Both the position numbers and the translations under genes were made by a program. This document shows positions 36,001 to 46,951 of a stretch of DNA of 64,000 bases, piece by piece; position 1 is the first letter of the stretch; the number at the start of each line of letters is the position of its first letter. The notes beneath the pieces were generated by a model that worked only from the letters and a program-made list of their open reading frames with translations, was not told where the DNA came from and made no database searches. Origin of the DNA: Naematelia aurantialba (taxonomy: Eukaryota > Basidiomycota > Tremellomycetes > Tremellales > Naemateliaceae); assembly GCA_021527695.1 (NCBI GenBank), contig JAKFAO010000006.1, positions 930,001-994,000 of the forward strand, read 5' to 3'.

Positions 36001-39000
36001 GCTCCGCGATCTCCACCGATACCCGTCGCCGATCGGGCCAGGGCTATGGTGGAGCTCATCATCCGCAGGAAAGTCACGCCGGAGTGGATTGCCGACCTTC
36101 CTTCCGGCATCGTTTTGCCGATTCTTGAGATGCTGAGGGTTTGTCAGTATCATCCACCGAAAGGTTGGTCGGAGGACTGCTATGAATTCGTGGGGAGGAC
36201 GGACCTAGCGAAGCAGAGTCTCAAGGACTACCGGAATGTCGAAGAGAACTCTACAGGGGACGTGAGTCATCCCAGAGTGGGAGCGTATGTTAAAGCTCAT
36301 GCTTGTAGCCTGCAGCCGTGTTGCCAACCGTAGGAGCCCTCATGGCGTCGATCAGCGAAGCCGCCCTGAAACAGAAGACATATCAGCCTGCTTTGCCCCA
36401 TGTTCGCTTTGGTTCAGATCGTCGGGTGCAAGAGGTCGAGCGCATCATGCAAACCACAGCATGTCGGACCATCAATGTGCAAGATCCTCGAGGTGCAAGG
36501 TGAGTTTTGTTCCTGTGCATGGAATGAAGTTGAAAGGGCGCAGTGAAGCAGAGATTGTCCAGTATCATCAGAGTGTAGTTAACACCATTGCCCACCGTAC
36601 ATTGTCTCTTCTAGTTGGTCGCGGCATGTTCGAGTTCGGTACACGCAGGACGACCATCACCGATGTTTGGCCAATTATGCCCATCGAGCTTTCCGTCAAG
36701 ATCAGTCCCAACAACACATTGTTATCAGCACAATTGGTGCAGGAGCACGCTGATTGGCCTTGCTTCCACAATGGTGTAGCTGCGGCTCTGTCGATAGCTC
36801 CGGATTGCAAAGGAATCACGTCGTCGTGGATCGTCTTCAACAGGCCGGCTCAGCTGAATCCTGAGCACGGTGGTCTCTTGCTTGGCTTGGGTCTCAGTGG
36901 GCATCTGAAGAATCTCCTCACTTACCACGCCTTCCCCTATATGGAGCCAAGGCACGACTTCACATCGGTTGGACTACTCCTGGGGCTTGCCTGTTCACAT
37001 GCCGGAAGCGGGGACGTGCTTATCACCAAAATTTTATCGCTCCATACACACGCTCTGCTCCCTATGGGCTCGATGGAGCTCAATGCGTCGCCTATCGTCC
37101 AAGCGACGTCCCTTGTTGGTCTTGGGATACTCTACGCCGCGTCACGCAATCTACGGATGGCTGAGATCGCGCTCAACGAGATAGGCAGGAGGGACATACC
37201 AGGGGTCGATGCTTTCGGGGATTATCAAGACGCATATTCTTTCTCGGCGAGTGCATCTTTGGGACTGATAATGCTCGGACGTGGAGGTCACGCATCCAGC
37301 GAAGTGGACAGGCGGATGTTAGCGAGGCTGCGCCGGTACATACTTGGTGACAACACGACCATGGGCGGCAAAGACAAAGGCCCAGACACAACCATCACGT
37401 CACCTTGCGCGACTCTCGCTCTGGGACTCATGTACCTCAAGTCTAACCGGCGGGACGTTGCTGAGATCCTAGAGGTCCCTCAATCGGCGTTTGCACTGGA
37501 GAGTGTGCGGCCCGACCTTCTCCTTCTTCGGACCTTCGCCCGCGCCTTGATCATGTGGGACGAGATCACACCATCGCTTGGGTGGATCGAGGGCCAGCTT
37601 CCGCCATTCATTCAGGATCAGCACAAGGCACACAAGAGGCATTCTGCGATGGAGCTCAACACCGAACTAGCTTATCTTGCCATAATATCTGGCGCGTGCT
37701 TCGCGATCGGTCTCAAATATGCTGGAACGGCCACGGAACTCGCCCACAACAACTTGCTATTCTTCTTCGGCGTGTTAGTAAAGGCAGCGCAAGGGCAGAG
37801 CATGACCTACGAGGGGCGTATAAGGCGTACTGCTGCGCGTCAGGGACTGAATGTCGTTACTCTCGCTTTGGCGGCAGTGATGAGCGGGACTGGCGAGCTT
37901 AATGTGCTGAGACGACTACGTGTCAGTCATGGGCAGGAAGGCGCCGGTGTGACCTACGGGTCCCACATGGCAATGCACATGGCGATCGGGATCCTGTTCC
38001 TCGGTCGAGGCTACTATACGCTTGGGAATTCTGATCTAGCCATCGCAGCAATGGCAATTTCTTTCTTCCCACGCTTCCTAGCCTCGCCAGCCGACAACAG
38101 AGCATACCCACAAGCTTTCCGGCATTTGTGGGCTCTGGCGGTAGAGCCGCGATGCCTGGTTGCGCGGGATGTGGATAGCGGGGAGACAGTCTACCTGCCC
38201 GTGAAGCTTAAGCTTCGTGAAGGCTCGCAAACACGTCAACAATCTCTCATTTCGCCCACATTGATTGCGCCGTTCGAATCGCTCATATCCATTGATGTTG
38301 ACTCTCCTCGATACTGGCCGATCTCGTACGACCTTTCCAACTCTCACGATCGAGAAGCATTGGTCAACACACGCACGATCTACGTCAAGCGCAAAGCTGG
38401 CTTCTTGGACTACAATTCTGACCCCAAAGGGAATCGAAGTATCTTCGTTCGTGCAGGAAGCATGACAGGCTTCGACATGCACTACGACCTTGTTTCACCG
38501 GCTGCACCTCCTGGCGTCTCGCCAAGCGACGTTGTCGAACTCATCCAGGCGCACTCGGCCGACCCATTGCTAGTGGCCTTGGCGACAAAGTTTGCCGGCG
38601 ACGGTCTATTCGACGCGTTTGTTCGGACCATTCTGCTCGAATGTGTTTCGCTCGATAAAGCACACATGGTCAGCGTGTATATGGGCATGTTTGCCTCTCT
38701 GTCTTCGAGCGATTACGAGCTGTTGGAGCATATGGCCCAGATTGGATTTGCAAGGGCGTTCTATGCTGCTGCAGTGTACGACCGGCATTACCTGGCGCCA
38801 ACAGCAGGCGGAGAGAAACGAGCGGCGTTGATCCGGCCAAACTTCCTGTTCGCGTTGGCGAGGCGAGTCGGCGGCGATAAGATAGTTGACGCTGCGGTCA
38901 AGGCGACGTATCTCAGGGAAGGGAGGTGGACGGACAGTCCAAGCGATGTCGACTTGGCAGTGTTTCTCGCGCGAAACGGAGTACCGAGCGCGTCATTACT

Positions 39001-39202
39001 GGCCGCTCTACGCGACCTGGTGAGGGCAGACGAGGAAGCTTTGACGTGTGTGGTGACGAAAGTAAGGGATGCGACGAGGCGGTACAATCAGACGTTGGCG
39101 CAATCGTGGGATGCAGAGGGGCAAGCGCCGGTGGATATCAGGGCTTGGAAGCTGGATTCTGCGCAGGAGGCGGTGCGTCTATGGCGTGGGGCGGACTCAT
39201 AG
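33053..39202 (+). CDS. APC1: Anaphase-promoting complex subunit 1
   Basis: Largest scaffold subunit of the APC/C ubiquitin ligase. Four exons (33053-34692, 34734-36261, 36309-36499, 36544-39202) give 2005 aa. The diagnostic region is the proteasome/cyclosome repeat block in the last exon: GGLLLGLGLSGHLKNLLTYH, HDFTSVGLLLGLACSHAGSG, ASPIVQATSLVGLGILYAAS and MAIGILFLGRGYYTLG, with typical Gly-Leu-rich helical repeats. The N-terminal half has WD40-like strands and long Ser/Pro-rich linkers carrying probable phosphorylation sites (inference). The first ATG in the long open frame is at 33053 (MSSWIAGSPDL); the frame is open upstream without an ATG. The gene is divergent from RAD30 and convergent with the light-chain gene. 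Confidence 0.9.
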
Positions 39203-39480
39203 AAGATAGAGGGATCGTGAGTGTGGAGACGTTGCAGGGAGAGTCGAGGTGTGATCAGAGAGATCGTCATCTGCATGCATGTCATATCATGATCGTCAAG
39301 TCGTCACACCACCAATCGGCTCAGTCATGGCGCCCCACGAGCCTGCCGACGACTCCTATAACACCTGATTGCCCCCCCACACAGAACATACCACTGGCTC
39401 TTATAGCACATCGAATGCTCTTACCAGCCTACCGCCATGCCTTATGGCAGTATCGCGTATCGAGTGCTATTCAAAGGTGG

Positions 39481-40451
39481 TCAGAGGGCCAGCTGGTCAT
39501 CGCGCTCTGCTTCGCCGTCGGACACTTTGAGCACCTTTGCGAACTCGAGGTAATTGAATCGCCCTTGGCGGTCTGTGAATTGACCAGAGAAGAGCCGGTC
39601 AATCTAGTCGGGTCAGCGACGGGCCCGGCCCAGTACTGCACGTTGCGCTTATACACTCGGTGCTTGGGCTCTTGAATGACGGCTGTGACTGGGCGCTTGT
39701 GACGGCGAGAGATGAACGACTCACTTCGCGGTCGTCCATTCGGTCGCCCATCTCGGCGAGGTACTTGCGCATCTCGGCGACCCCTACAAAGCCCTTATCG
39801 CCGTCGTCGAAGCACGCAAACGCGTCGACAAGGTCCTGCTCCGGGTCTAGCTCGAGCAGGTGTTCGCCCATCATCGTGAGGAATTGCGTGAAGTTGATCC
39901 CTTGGGACTTGTCGGTGCTCGGTCGAGTGGTGAGGAGGTTGTTTAGCAACGCCGGGGTGGGAGTCTGACCTGTCGCCGGCGGCGTCAGCATACAACGCCA
40001 TCTACTCTCAATTGTAACACAGAGCCACACACGGAAGGTATACATCTGAAATTCTACGCGTCCAACGTGAAGAGAATGAGAGTGAACGACGGGACCCCAC
40101 GCGGAAGGGAAGGGAGCAAGAGGGAGACGAGGGAGGATGCATGTAGATGACAGAGATGCAAAGAGACAAGACGCACCAAGGTTAGACAGCATAATCTTCA
40201 AGTCAGACTCTGTCACGCGCCCATCCCCGTCCTGATCAATCATGTTGAACGCCTCCTTGAACTGCTTGACCTGCGGACCAGTAAACATCGTGAACGCGCC
40301 GCCGGACGGCTCGCGCCTCTCCGCCGACGATTTCTTGGCCGCCGTTGATGCTTGCCCCAGCCCGAGACCCATTTGCGCTGTCTTGCTAGTCTGGATCGAA
40401 CGTCAGCCCATGATACTATGGCGGATAGACGCGGAAGAGGGTGCTCACCAT
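39481..40451 (-). CDS. Myosin regulatory light chain (EF-hand, Rlc1-like)
   Basis: EF-hand protein expected to bind the myosin II neck during cytokinesis. Clear exons are 40372-40177, 39969-39725 and 39603-39481 (187 aa from MGLGLGQAS). An ATG at 40449-40451 sits flush against a GTGAGC donor and would add MTAQ if that intron is spliced to 40381, so the start is open. FTGPQVKQFKEAFNMI and DQDGDGRVTESD form EF-hand 1, the only complete calcium loop. QGINFTQFLTMMGEHLLELD, EQDLVDAFACFDD and GRFNYLEFAKVL follow the myosin light chain pattern with degenerate later hands. An alternative is a calmodulin-like protein, but the single intact first hand and the phosphorylatable Ser/Thr-rich N-terminus favour a regulatory light chain. 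Confidence 0.82.
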
Positions 40452-41210
40452 CTTGGATGAGGAGGACGATGTTGAGTAGTGCTTGGGCTGCGATCAACAA
40501 GGCAGGCGCGTGTTGGGCACGTGGTGGGTGGCAAGACTCGGTGGCGAATCTTGGTGGCGAGTGAATTAAGGTCACAGTCGGACTCTTGCGAGTCAACGAG
40601 GGGTTGAGTTGACGGACTAGGGGCATGCTGGACAGGGAGAGGGAGACTGGCGCGTGCCAGGAAGGGTGTTCACGGGAATCATGCAATGACCACTAGGTGG
40701 CAGCCATGTTGAGCCGCATTCCGTCTGCAAGCGATCCAACCACGTAAGACTGATTTCGTTTCTGACTGGCAGATTTGCCAAGCCAGCATATCTCCACCTA
40801 GCCCCCCGCAACTGGTGGTACTTGAGACCCCCAGGGCCGCCGGCACGGCGCTTTGTGTCATGTGTCCCGTCTAATACGGTCGCGATATCTCCCTTGAACG
40901 CCCAAAACGGCCGACGATCCTTGGTTTTGTCGTCTTCAGCAACCAGTAACCCGCGCCCAAAGGAGGAGACGAGCGGCGCGACGCGTCTCACTGTGCCCCG
41001 CAAGCGTCTTTTCAACCCAGGAGCTCCCCGAACAGGATCCTTTGAAAAGCGTCGTAGCGTTGCGATACTGGTGTACGAGCACTTATAAGAAGCCGCCTGC
41101 AGATCTGCCCAACCGCTCATCAACTGTCACACGACCAACAAACACCAGCATCAAAGACAGCCAGGCCCTCCCACACTGTAGTCAGAAGAAAATCTGTGAC
41201 AAGCGACAAC
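40452..41210. other. Divergent spacer, light chain / small orphan
   Basis: About 760 bp with no supported gene. It contains the light-chain promoter and, at 41083-41088, a TATAAG element upstream of the small gene at 41211. An open frame at 40822-41088 has no family resemblance. Confidence 0.45.
41083..41088 (+). promoter_or_regulatory. TATA-like element upstream of the small orphan
   Basis: TATAAG lies about 125 bp before the ATG at 41211, a plausible TATA box for a strongly or conditionally expressed short gene. This is position and sequence evidence only. Confidence 0.4.
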
Positions 41211-41614
41211 ATGCAATCTGTCATGCTCATCCGAGAACCCCTCACCGACCTCACGCGTACGTCCTCTGCTTCCGGTGGAGATTCATGAAGATTTGCCACT
41301 CCGGGCTGACTAACATATAACCAGCTTTTCAAGCTCCTCAGCTCGAACTCGCACGCAGCCAGTGGCTTCACGAGCTGTCGCGGCGGATGCAGGCGCTTGA
41401 AGCAGCCCGCTTGCATTCTGCCGAAGATTTCGAATATGGTGGTCCAGCCGCCCATGCTCTGGACACAGCGCCGCTCGACGACGCTGTCGATGAGGCGCGG
41501 CGCATGGTGTGCGTCCTCGGAGGGGAGATGCGGCGGCGCAGCGAAGGCACCTTGGCGCCCTGGGAGCAGCTGAAAGATGTGGTGATGCCTCGAACCGTTT
41601 CGGCGGGTCTCTGA
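41211..41614 (+). CDS. Small orphan protein (111 aa)
   Basis: I do not recognise this protein. Two exons, 41211-41256 and 41325-41614, join in phase across a 68-nt GTACGT...CAG intron. The product starts MQSVMLIREPLTDLTPFQAP and continues with an amphipathic, mostly helical region rich in Arg, Glu and Leu (SQWLHELSRRMQALEAARL). It ends in LKDVVMPRTVSAGL. No membrane segment or cysteine motif is present. A TATA-like element upstream and clean splice sites support a real gene. It is convergent with the PalC-like gene, with only 79 bp between the stops. Confidence 0.6.
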
Positions 41615-41693
41615 GTGGCTGATGGGAGACACTGAGCCGGCGAAAGAAGGAATTGAAATTGTAGCACCTGAACCTTGGAAATATACATGGACT

Positions 41694-43335
41694 TCAGTAG
41701 TAGTTTCCCTTGCCCGCGTAAGACTCCTCGTGTGGATGGACCTGCAACGATGGATCACCGTCCACTGTCGTTGTCGATAAGCCGAGGCTGGGTCGTGGAG
41801 GGATGAAAGGCTTTGCTGTAAAGATAGGTCGACCGCTCGGGACAGTCAGAGACGCAACAGGTGGTACTGGCTGGAATGACACCTATTTACCCTCAGCTCG
41901 AGTGACTACTCTCGACGCACCCGAATGAGGAGCCACTTACCGTATCGTTCATCCTTGTATACGCTCTGACCCAGGCCTGCACATCCTCCAACTCCCTTTC
42001 GACTTTGCTCTTTCTCGCCCTGCGCTCTTCTTTCTTTCTTTCATTTTCTTTGCCCAGTCCGAGACCCTTTATCTTCTCCCTCACAGCTCCGTCGACCAAA
42101 TCAGACAGCCGCGACTGAGAATCCTTCGTCCATGTAATAGCCTCTCCAATCTTAGCATCCTTGCCCTTCTCGCCTGCGTCGACGCCGAGCCACTTGTGTG
42201 CGAGGGCAGTAGCAAGCTGCGATTCCCGTCGCAGATAACGCTTGAACGGCGCGATGACTTCGCCCTCGACACTGTCGGGCTCGGAGTCTGCCGTCTTGTC
42301 TGCAGACTTGAATAGCCGTCTTGAGGCCGGGGGATCTGAAGGAACTTTGAACGCCGTGCGTGCCGAAGCGTATAACATGGATATGTGAAGGAAGAGTTTG
42401 GCGAGTAGTGATGGCGAAGGATGGTTGACCGGGAGTGGGGGACCAGGCGGCGCGAAGAGGGTATGCGAGAGGGCTGGAAGGAGTAATCTACGGATCGCTG
42501 TGATGTGCGCATCCGCTAGCAGTGTCCTGGTTGGTCTGTCAACAGGGAAATCGATCAGCTTGCTAGGACTTACATCGCTAAGCCCCTGAAGGCCTCTGAT
42601 CCAGCCTCGACAGGCCACCGGTGCTTGCCCGCTCTTCCGCCCGCAGCAACCCTAACCGGCTCGACGAGGGGCATGATGTTCTCTGCTGCCCATTGAGCGA
42701 TCCCGGCCGCTTGGCACAGCAGGTCCACTGCACGTGCGAGTCCTGCCGAAGTCTTCTTCTCATCCTCAGGGGAGATGCTCGTACGGGTGTCCTGAGCTGC
42801 CTCGAACGTAGGTAGAGAGACGATGATGGTGCGGGCGTAATTGGATAGTGCCAGGACGTAGGTAAGGATGACGAAGAGGTATTCCGAGTGGATCGAAGGG
42901 AGGGAAAGTAGCGGCGTCCCCGACGAATAGTGAGTGAGCGGTGAGCGCCACGAGAATGCTGAGGAGGTCAGTATTCACATACTCGATACTGATGTGCAGG
43001 ACACGTACTGGGGTCTCCTTTGAGAAGGAGCTCGTCCGCGTCGAGGCAGTCGATTATCCCCCGCAAGAAGGGCAGGTAACCTTGCACAGCCTATCCGCTC
43101 AGCTTAGAAATGTTACAGAAGGTCAGGCGCGATGACCACGTCTACGCACATCTACGACCGACAAGGCACTGGCTCCTGGCTCGTCGCTGGCTGTAGCTTT
43201 GAGAGCTAGAAAGAGACTGGTTCGCGCAGCGGTAGCATCAGCGAGGGCGACGGTATGTGCGGACGACGGGTCAATGAGGATGTTTGAAAATGTCAACAGG
43301 CTGGTCGTCGGGAGGGGAAAGAGCAGTGGGGGCAT
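41694..43335 (-). CDS. PalC-like BRO1-domain protein of the pH-response (Rim/Pal) pathway
   Basis: PalC proteins link ESCRT-III to alkaline-pH signalling through Pal/Rim. Five exons (43335-43150, 43090-43009, 42958-42574, 42535-41941, 41882-41694) give 478 aa. BRO1-like features are [100 protein letters not shown] and [17 protein letters not shown]. The tail reads [20 protein letters not shown], then [20 protein letters not shown], which matches the conserved end of PalC as I remember it. The exon joined at 42574/42535 must be read in the frame giving [20 protein letters not shown]; the other open frame there lacks BRO1 character. A different BRO1 protein (Bro1/PalA) is less likely given the short length. 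Confidence 0.75.
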
Positions 43336-43557
43336 CGAGCACCAAGAGAGGACGATAAATAGGAAGCAAAGGTCGGGATGGTGAAGCATGATCGCGCCAA
43401 GCCGAAAGCCGGAGGCCCAAACCCAAATAATCTTGGCGCCGAGGATGAGCTCGAGCAAACGAATACAGATAGAGATAGTTCAACTGTATGATGCATGCAT
43501 GCGATGAGGATTATGCTATATGTGGGAACCGTGATGGCAGCAGTGCTCGATACGAAA

Positions 43558-45258
43558 TCACCGGGGACCTTGTCCTTGGACGGCCCTCTGACCTGTTCCA
43601 AAATCCTTCCTCGCATCGTCGAATCGCCTCACGACAAGTTGGCATTGCGTGACCGCGCAAAGCTGCCTGGACCGACCTTTCAGCTCAGGGTTGAACAGCT
43701 GCAGGCCTGCTGTCCGCTCGACCATCTCCACTACTGTATGTCAGCATACTGTAATGCGACGCCCTAAGAGCCTGGCTGTAGCAGCGCAGCGGCCGACTGA
43801 CCAGGAACGATGAAGCTTCTCAGGTCGGCTTCGTCCGGGATCGGTTTGTTTGGCAGCACGAAAGCGCCCATGGCGAGCTCCTTGATGGTACTGGGGGAGG
43901 AGATGGCTTTATCGTTGGCAGACGGGCGCTGGGGGTAGGAAAAGTCCGGCCGAGAGGCGAGGATGACTTTGGCAAAGTGTGTTGGGACGGAGACGGACGG
44001 CGGGTTGCCGATGACTTCGTATGTCACGCGATGCTTGCCATCAGGATGCAGCGTCGGGACATATAGAGGCACTCTATGGCGGGATCGTCAGCCAATTGCG
44101 TGGGAGGTAGTTACCCAGGCTTGTAGCCACGCTAGACTGACGTGAAGATGTAGACGTCTTCGAAGTTTGAAGTCAGCCTCCGGCAAAAGTCCTCGAGGTA
44201 TGCCCAGTCTTGCGTCGTCAGTCATAACGTGTCTTGTATGTTTGGAATATGGCACAAGGACTCACAGTGACGATTGAAACCGTCGCCTACTTGCGGTGCA
44301 ATGTTGGTCAGGAAGAAGGTCTCGTCCATAGCTTGCTGCGAAATCTTGGCATCTGCCGCCGGCACCCTACGAATCACATCTCAGCGGATGCCCGCCCCTT
44401 GACAAGGAACCACATACATATGTCCTCGGTCGTACCCACTCTTGAAGTCTGACGCCTTCAGCACATATTCTTCACCATCCAACGCTCGGAATGGCAGGTG
44501 AATTCAATGCTCGGGGACCGAAGGTGAGATCGGCAGTCGGTAACGCCGGAGGGTAGAAGTGGAGAAGGGGAAGAGAAGGAAAGGTTGACGCACAGTCAGA
44601 CAGCTTCGCCCTAAAGAACTCCGGAATCCCCTCATCCTCCATAAACACGCTCCTCGACCGGTCACCCTTGACAATCGGCACATCAGGAGTGGTATCTGCC
44701 GCTCTTGCGGCATCGAGAGGCACAGGCTGCGCATCGGGTGACGAAGCAGCTGGGGTCCGAGCGAGTGACGCTGCGGTGAGGTGTTCCGCCGTCTGCGCAC
44801 GTCAGCATGCCAAGTGCACATATACCCCTGGTCCAACACCGAGAGAAGAGCGCTATCTCCCATCGCATCCTCGAGCAAGAGCCCGATACAATGTGCAGGG
44901 AACGAATAGTAACGCCCAAGGCTGCAAGGGGAGGATATGAGCTGCAGCATACCCAGGCAGGATGCCGCAATCTTCGATCGTAAGCAGCAGTATAAGCTGT
45001 ACGCTTCACCACATCCGCAATGGGTCCTTTCCAGAGTCAGCTTAAGCTTGCTGCAAACATACCTGGGAAGCCGCCCTGCACAACAGCTCCTCCCGACGCA
45101 GTGACTACCGGCAACTTGGCCACATCACGTCCACCTTCTGGCGGAGGCGGGGGAACCTGGACATCGCTTGGAGGGATTCTCCGGGGGTAGAACACGCCAG
45201 CTCCAATACCAAGGGTCAAGCCTGCTGCAAAGAGCAAAGAAGGACCAAGCGTCGGCAT
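43558..45258 (-). CDS. NUC1: Mitochondrial DNA/RNA non-specific nuclease (EndoG-like)
   Basis: Homologue of endonuclease G, a mitochondrial nuclease involved in DNA turnover and cell death. Eight exons (45258-45063, 45026-44953, 44792-44594, 44448-44418, 44366-44266, 44208-44142, 44073-43802, 43733-43558) give 371 aa. The N-terminus MPTLGPSLLFAAGLTLGIGA is a membrane/targeting segment. The catalytic block is rebuilt by splicing: FFRAKLSDYFKSGYDRGHM (the DRGH motif holds the catalytic His) followed by VPAADAKISQQAMDETFFLT. NIAPQVGDGFNRHYWAYLED supplies the conserved Asn. Further matches are VTYEVIGNPPSVSVPTHFAK, ELAMGAFVLPNKPI and RTAGLQLFNPELKGRSRQLC near the C-terminus. The 31-nt exon 44418-44448 encodes most of the DRGH motif. 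A tRNA gene ends 109 bp upstream on the same strand. Confidence 0.93.
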
Positions 45259-45366
45259 GGTCGACAGCACGGAATATCCACCACCAGAATGCCAGGTCAA
45301 AAAAAGTCGAAGCGTCTTTGCTGTTAACTGACGCGTTTCCGTATTCAAAACGGATACAAAAAGAAT

Positions 45367-45455
45367 AACCCACGGCGGTATTCGAAACCGCGACTTCTAC
45401 ATGCCACAGAATGAATATTTCGTAGTGTAACACCATACCACTAGGTCACGCGGGC
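45367..45455 (-). tRNA. tRNA-Arg(ACG) with a 17-nt intron
   Basis: Read on the minus strand, GCCCGCG (45455-45449) pairs with CGTGGGT (45374-45368) to give a seven-pair acceptor stem with wobbles, followed by a T discriminator. The D arm is ACC/GGT around TAGTGGTAT. The anticodon stem is TTACA paired with TGTAG. The T arm is GCGGT/ACCGC around the loop TTCGAAT, which also gives a B box. The anticodon loop is 24 nt: CT, ACG, A, a 17-nt intron, then A. Anticodon ACG (inosine-modified) reads CGN Arg codons. A T-run at 45362-45357 (CTTTTTG) is a pol III terminator. Confidence 0.85.
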
Positions 45456-45560
45456 ATTTTTTGGTTTCAGGCACCATGAGTGGCGGCCCGAGCGCATGCT
45501 CAAACCAACTAAGCAACCTTATTAAGATCACGCGGGCTTATATTTTTGCTCTTACCACCA

Positions 45561-46525
45561 CTATAACGTACTAAGAATCTCAGGTCTTCTCTGGGTGACG
45601 TCCTGCGATCCGGCCTGGATGATGCTCGACTGTTGCCTTTACAGAGATTTGTGATGAGGTCATCCAATGTAATGAGTCGTGGCCATTCGAACTGATTGAC
45701 GCCTTGAAGCTGAGTTCTAAATTTGTTGGCAGCTGGTCCAGAGAGCCAGGGTTTTTGGTCCTGTTGGTGGCGCTGGTGTGTCGCTCAGCAGGCTTTTGAA
45801 ATCCGCTGTCCAAGCTTCGAGACGTGTCGACCTCGTCGCTGCCACTTGGCTTGAGTGGCGCCTTCCAACTTGCCCAAATGGACTCAATCGACAGCCCCTC
45901 CAGGTCGTAGTGGTTCTAGACGGCGGTGCGGGCGACCTCGTTTTCTGTGGCTGCCCGCATGTTAAATTGTCACAATAACTCCTAATTGAATCAGCTACCA
46001 ACGCATCAGGACCCACCTTCGTTTCTAACAGCTTGATGGTACCGTCCGCCGCCTGTTTGAAGGTCGACAACGCAGTCCGCTGAATGAGCATGGTTGACCG
46101 GCACGACGCATCTGGACATGCAACTCGATCTACGGAAGGTTACCCATGGACATCGGACTGCACACCATGACACAACCTACCTTCTCTAGACATCCAGTCT
46201 CCGGGGGGTATCATCCGCTGTTTGGCAGGCAAGAGAGGCAGTAATGCCGCGAGTGAGTAGATTGAGAAACCTTCAGCGTTCTTGCCTCAGTACTCTGTGC
46301 GTGGGGATCGTCACTGCCCTCACCTTGTTTTGGGGGGAGGCTGAGCACTTCTCCTTTGAGCTCTAGATAGTCGCCCGGCCTGCTAGAGCAGAGCATGGGA
46401 GAGCCGTCGGCTGGTGCTGCACAGCATAAGCTTGCGAAATGAGCAGATCGCAAGTCAGGTTGCATCTCACCCTCTACTACGACTTTGAGATCGAAGAGCT
46501 GGTATGTCCTCTCGCGGTCTGACAT
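45561..46525 (-). CDS. TIGR04076-family protein with C-terminal extension
   Basis: Small protein family of unknown function found in prokaryotes and some fungi. Exons 46525-46471, 46410-46324, 46270-46181, 46129-46017, 45915-45701 and 45636-45561 sum to 211 aa. The core is YQLFDLKVVVEADGSPMLCS, RPGDYLELKGEVLSLPPKQG, FSIYSLAALLPLLPAKQR, PPGDWMSREDRVACPDASC and STFKQAADGTIKLLE, matching the family pattern of a GDxxxxxGExLxxPP turn and the CPDxxC cysteine pair. The extension after LLETK (NHYDLEGLSIESIWASWKAP, SGSDEVDTSRSLDSG) depends on the acceptor at 45916-45917; an earlier acceptor would end the protein soon after LLETK. It is likely soluble, with no signal peptide or membrane span seen. Confidence 0.75.
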
Positions 46526-46574
46526 GGAGCATAATCCGCGGTGATACCGGTATGCTGTATGGGTCTATGAGTCT

Positions 46575-46901
46575 ATGGTTGCGCCAGTCCTGGTACGCTG
46601 GACGCTGGACACCAACCGCCAGGATCCCAAAGGAAGGTCGATTTCCGTCCGGTCTACGTCGGCGTCCCAAAGTCTGTATCGGGGTCCTTTCACGCCTGCG
46701 CCGATCCTGGCGACATACCTGCGTGAGAGACGTGTCAGTAGTGGTATTGTCCAAGATCCACAAGATTCGGGTTCAAAGAGGACAAAAGAAGCAGTGGCAG
46801 TGAACGGTGAGGAGATTACGGCGCTTTCCGGCTATGTAACCGTTGTCCTCTCCGACGTCGTCTTGATTCCAATCCCGTCTTCCCCTCGAGGTTTGTCTTG
46901 A
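46575..46901 (+). CDS. Doubtful open reading frame upstream of the aldo-keto reductase
   Basis: An ATG-initiated frame (MVAPVLVRWTLDTNRQDPK) begins 50 bp from the start of the divergent TIGR04076 gene. A 33-nt intron from 46891 would extend it to a stop at 47004-47006, but that overlaps the preferred reductase start. It has moderate protein-like composition (GEEITALSGYVTVVLSDVVL) and no family match that I recognise. It could instead be a leader or a mispredicted first exon of the reductase gene. Confidence 0.25.
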   Translation: MVAPVLVRWTLDTNRQDPKGRSISVRSTSASQSLYRGPFTPAPILATYLRERRVSSGIVQDPQDSGSKRTKEAVAVNGEEITALSGYVTVVLSDVVLIPIPSSPRGLS

Positions 46902-46951
46902 CAAGTATTATATGCTCTTTCAGCGGGGTCATTGATCCATACCACGCCAGG

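Noticed and set aside
40822..41088. Open frame upstream of the small orphan
   Set aside because: No recognised family, no splice support, and it covers the proposed promoter.
42536..42618. Alternative frame extending the fourth PalC exon upstream ([10 protein letters not shown])
   Set aside because: The overlapping frame [11 protein letters not shown] joins in phase through a GTAAGT...CAG intron and matches BRO1-domain sequence.
45900..45990. A frame ENEVARTAV followed by a stop, suggesting a pseudogene in the TIGR04076 gene
   Set aside because: The stop lies in the intron if the CTAG acceptor at 45916-45917 is used, and the downstream frame then joins in phase.
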